A stretch of DNA of 8,584 nt, from the NCBI GenBank assembly GCA_021809235.1, contig JAKBAG010000126.1, forward strand, positions 1 through 8,584, in the 5' to 3' direction. The notes under the pieces were generated by a model. It was not told where the DNA came from. It did not search any database and saw nothing but the letters and a program-made list of their open reading frames with translations. Shown here in pieces: positions 6,118 to 8,584 of this stretch. Position 1 is the stretch's first letter. Each line of letters opens with the position of its first letter. The translations under genes were made by a program, and so were the position numbers. Source of the DNA: Acidobacteriota bacterium (GTDB taxonomy: Bacteria; Acidobacteriota; Terriglobia; Terriglobales; Acidobacteriaceae).

Positions 6118-7371
6118 ATGCCGCGTCCGCCCCAGAAATATGGATTCCGTTCGCGGCCCGTGCTGGTTACTTTTTTGCTGCTGCTTGGTCTGAGCCTGCT
6201 GAATTACATCGATCGTTATCTGCTACCCGGCACTCAGCCTCTGGTGCAGCATGAGTTTGGACTGACGGACCAGCAGCTTGGCGCGCTCACGACGGCGCTG
6301 TTCGTGACCTATATGCTAACGGCCCCGCTGACCGGATGGCTTGGCGACCGCTTCCGGCGCAAGCCACTGATCGTGGCCGGCGCCGTGCTCTGGAGTCTGG
6401 CTACGCTGTTTACGTTCAGCGTTCATAGCTACGCTTCTCTCTACTTCCGCCATGCGCTGGTCGGCATTGGCGAGGCCACCTTTGGCATCTTTGCGCCTGC
6501 CGTACTCTCTGACTTTTTTCCTGCCCGGGAGCGCAATCGCGTCCTTTCCCTCTTTTACCTGACGATTCCGATTGGCGCCGCACTGGGCTACCTGCTGGGC
6601 GGCCAGCTAGGCTCACGCTTTGGCTGGCGCATGCCCTTTCTGGTGGGTGCCGTTCCCGGGCTATTGCTGGCACTGCTCTATGCGCTGCTGGGCAGCGAAC
6701 CGCCCCGGGGAGCCAGCGAAACGGAGCAGGACAGCAGGCCGCTGCGGCAACAAATCCCAGCGCTGCTCACCAATCCCGCCTATATGCTGGCCACCCTGGG
6801 TATGGCCATGATGGTCTTTGCCCTGGGCGGCATCTCCGCATGGATGCCTACGTTTCTCTATCGCTTCAGCGGAATGAGCGTTGCCCGCGCCGGCACCGTG
6901 CTGGGAGCCATCACGGTCATCGACGGGCTGGCCGGAACGTGGCTGGGCGGATGGCTGGCCGAGCGCTGGCTGCGCCGCAACGCCCGTGCGCTGTATCTGC
7001 TTTCTGCCTGGAGCGTGCTGCTGACACTGCCACTGGCGGCGCTGGTCTTCTTTGGTCCTGCCGGCTGGTCCCTGCCGGCACTGCTGGCAGCAGAATTCTG
7101 TCTTTTCCTGAACACCGGGCCGCTGAACGCGGCTGTATGCAACTCTGTCCGGGCCTCGGTTCGGTCCAGCGCATTGGCACTGAATCTCTTCCTGATTCAC
7201 ATGCTTGGCGATACCTTTTCGCCGCAGATTATTGGAGCCATCTCGGATCGGAGTAATCTGCGCATCGGCCTGGCGGCCACGCTGCTTACGCTGCTGGTTT
7301 CGGCAGCGCTACTGTTTCGCGGTGCACGCTTCGCCCCGCCGATGGAAGCACTACCGCAACAGACGGCCTGA
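6118..7371 (+). CDS. Spinster-like MFS transporter
   Basis: A 417-residue protein with about 12 predicted membrane helices. TM1 carries NYIDRYLLP (29-37). The loop between TM2 and TM3 holds the MFS motif A, GWLGDRFRRK (73-82). TM4 carries conserved R111 and E119 (FRHALVGIGEA). A charged PARERNR follows at 135-141, and the segment ALNLFLIHMLGDTFSPQIIG (about 354-373) is typical of the spinster (Spns) branch. Eukaryotic Spns proteins carry sphingosine-1-phosphate or lysolipids; the substrates of bacterial homologues are mostly unknown, so this is a probable proton-coupled transporter of unknown cargo. ATG 6118 is chosen because AAGGA (6105-6109) lies 8 nt upstream and the protein then begins just before TM1; a longer in-frame start at 6022 would overlap queF. 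It is probably co-transcribed with queF and converges with recN, leaving 25 bp between stops. Confidence 0.9.
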   Translation: MPRPPQKYGFRSRPVLVTFLLLLGLSLLNYIDRYLLPGTQPLVQHEFGLTDQQLGALTTALFVTYMLTAPLTGWLGDRFRRKPLIVAGAVLWSLATLFTFSVHSYASLYFRHALVGIGEATFGIFAPAVLSDFFPARERNRVLSLFYLTIPIGAALGYLLGGQLGSRFGWRMPFLVGAVPGLLLALLYALLGSEPPRGASETEQDSRPLRQQIPALLTNPAYMLATLGMAMMVFALGGISAWMPTFLYRFSGMSVARAGTVLGAITVIDGLAGTWLGGWLAERWLRRNARALYLLSAWSVLLTLPLAALVFFGPAGWSLPALLAAEFCLFLNTGPLNAAVCNSVRASVRSSALALNLFLIHMLGDTFSPQIIGAISDRSNLRIGLAATLLTLLVSAALLFRGARFAPPMEALPQQTA

Positions 7372-7396
7372 AAGCTGCCGACCACCACAGCACGAC

Positions 7397-8584
7397 TCAG
7401 CGGCTGGCAGCAATCATCTGGCTGGCGTGCTGCTGGCTGGCTTCCGTAACCACGGCCCCGCTCAGCATGCGGGCTACCTCGTGTACGCGGCTTGGCTCGT
7501 CGAGCAGCCGAACCTGGGTTTCGGTGCGCCCCTGTCGCTCATGCTTCTCGATGAGAAAATGCTGGTCAGCAAAGGCGGCAATCTGCGGCAAGTGGGTGAC
7601 GCAGAGTACCTGCTGGCTGCGGCTGAGCGACTTGAGCTTGCTGCCTACGGCCTCCGCAGCACGACCGCCGATGCCGATATCGATCTCGTCAAAGACAAGC
7701 GTGCGCGGAGCGGCCACGGCGCGCATCTGCTGGGCGCGTGCCCCATCCTCAACAGTCACCTTCAAGGCCAGCATGACCCGGCTCATTTCACCACCCGAGG
7801 CAATCTCCTCCATCGGCTTGAGCGGCTCGCCAACATTGGTGGCAATACGATACTCGACACTGTCCCAGCCCTGAGCCGTCCACTGTGCCGTCTCCGACTG
7901 GGGGCTTACAGTGACCTCGAAGCGGACCTTCATGGCCAGCTCATTGATCTGTTTTTCCGCATTCCGGGCCAGGCGCGCTGCCGCTTTCTGGCGTCGTTCG
8001 CTCAGCGAGGCAGCGGCGGCGGCATAGGCCTGCCGGGCGGCCTCGGCATCGGCCTGCAGGCCGCGCAGAATGCTCTCCCGATCTTCAACCTCAGCCAGGC
8101 GAGCTGCAACAGAGGCTCCAAACTCAATGACGGCATCCACAGAGGTCCCGTATTTCCGCTTGAGCCGGTCGAGCAGAGCGAGGCGATCTTCAATCTCAGC
8201 CAACCGCTCAGGCGAGGCATGGATGGACTCGGCATAATCACGAACCGACTCAGCCACATCATCGACCATGGCCCGGGCAGATGTCAGTTGCTCGACAGCC
8301 GTACCGAAGCGCGTATCAAAGCGCGCCAGCTCCTCGACCTGTCGCAGTGCCGCTCGGAGCGTGGTCTCCGCCGAGCTGCTGCCTTCGTACAGCTGCTCGA
8401 AGGCGCTCATGGCGGCGGTGTACAGCTTTTCCGCATTGGCCAGGATACGCTTCTCCGCCTCCAGTTCCACATCCTCCTGAGGGCGCAGATGTGCGTCGGC
8501 AATTTCGCGGCTCTGGTAGCTCCACAGATCGGCCTTCTGCAATCGCTCCTGCTCCCCGCGCTCCATCTCGGCCAGCTTGTCCAC
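7397..8584 (-). CDS. recN: DNA repair protein RecN, C-terminal part (N-terminus beyond window)
   Basis: The frame enters at the right edge and encodes 395 residues to the TGA at 7399-7397; a GTG at the very edge is probably an internal valine. Full RecN is about 550-570 residues, so about 160 N-terminal residues with Walker A are missing from view. The visible part begins in the first coiled-coil arm (ERLQKADLWSYQSREIADA, about 13-31) and continues through Glu/Ala/Arg-rich helices to about residue 215. It then shows the ABC/SMC-type signature ASGGEMSRVMLALK (262-275), Walker B TLVFDEIDIGIGG (295-307) and the H-loop VTHLPQIAAFAD (329-340). RecN is an SMC-like ATPase acting early at double-strand breaks and usually induced by DNA damage. 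Its promoter is outside the window. It converges with the MFS gene with a 25-bp gap and no strong terminator. Confidence 0.93.
   Translation of the reverse strand: MDKLAEMERGEQERLQKADLWSYQSREIADAHLRPQEDVELEAEKRILANAEKLYTAAMSAFEQLYEGSSSAETTLRAALRQVEELARFDTRFGTAVEQLTSARAMVDDVAESVRDYAESIHASPERLAEIEDRLALLDRLKRKYGTSVDAVIEFGASVAARLAEVEDRESILRGLQADAEAARQAYAAAAASLSERRQKAAARLARNAEKQINELAMKVRFEVTVSPQSETAQWTAQGWDSVEYRIATNVGEPLKPMEEIASGGEMSRVMLALKVTVEDGARAQQMRAVAAPRTLVFDEIDIGIGGRAAEAVGSKLKSLSRSQQVLCVTHLPQIAAFADQHFLIEKHERQGRTETQVRLLDEPSRVHEVARMLSGAVVTEASQQHASQMIAASR

Noticed and set aside
7372..7411. Bidirectional terminator between the MFS gene and recN
   Set aside because: GCTGCC (7374-7379) and GGCAGC (7406-7411) can pair, but the stem is 6 bp with a 26-nt loop, there is no T-tract and it enters the recN coding end.
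1..8584. CRISPR arrays, insertion sequences, phage or toxin-antitoxin genes
   Set aside because: No regularly spaced repeats, transposase motifs, terminal inverted repeats or small toxin-like pairs were seen; all sizeable coding space is explained by the listed genes.

Overview
The window is dense bacterial chromosomal DNA, roughly 60% G+C by eye, with short intergenic gaps. It holds five complete genes plus one central divergent promoter region (all intact reading frames), one more complete gene, recognisable as hopanoid-related, and two partial genes at the edges. The hopanoid radical SAM enzyme HpnJ, the style of the TPR protein (with a 'LGGGLDKAE' segment) and the overall protein flavour suggest an Acidobacteriota member, probably class Terriglobia (Granulicella/Terriglobus/Edaphobacter-like). 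That assignment is inference from recognition, not from a search.

Layout. Positions 1-5455 are all minus strand. In transcription order they encode a periplasmic adaptor of the HlyD/MFP type (4217-5455), a secreted TPR protein (3213-4220, GTGA overlap with the adaptor), a TolC-family outer-membrane factor (1810-3171 or 3201), HpnJ (276-1745), then a strong hairpin (213-251) and the start of a small hydrophobic protein that runs off the left edge (154 to 1). Positions 5456-5675 are a 220-bp divergent control region containing an imperfect direct repeat, a 6-bp palindrome next to the queF start and a decayed tRNA-like stretch. Positions 5676-7371 are plus strand: queF, then a spinster-like MFS transporter 43 nt downstream. 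Positions 7397-8584 (minus, convergent with the MFS gene) are the C-terminal about 395 residues of RecN, whose N-terminus lies beyond the right edge.

How the genes may work together. Adaptor, TPR protein and TolC form a tight operon that looks like two of the three parts of a tripartite efflux or export machine. The inner-membrane pump is absent from the cassette and a TPR protein sits where one might expect it. hpnJ follows in the same direction after 64 nt with no visible terminator, so co-transcription of envelope export and hopanoid side-chain modification is possible but unproven. queF (queuosine precursor synthesis) and the MFS gene look like a second transcription unit. recN is a housekeeping DNA-repair gene. 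I see no CRISPR array, insertion sequence, phage gene or intact RNA gene.
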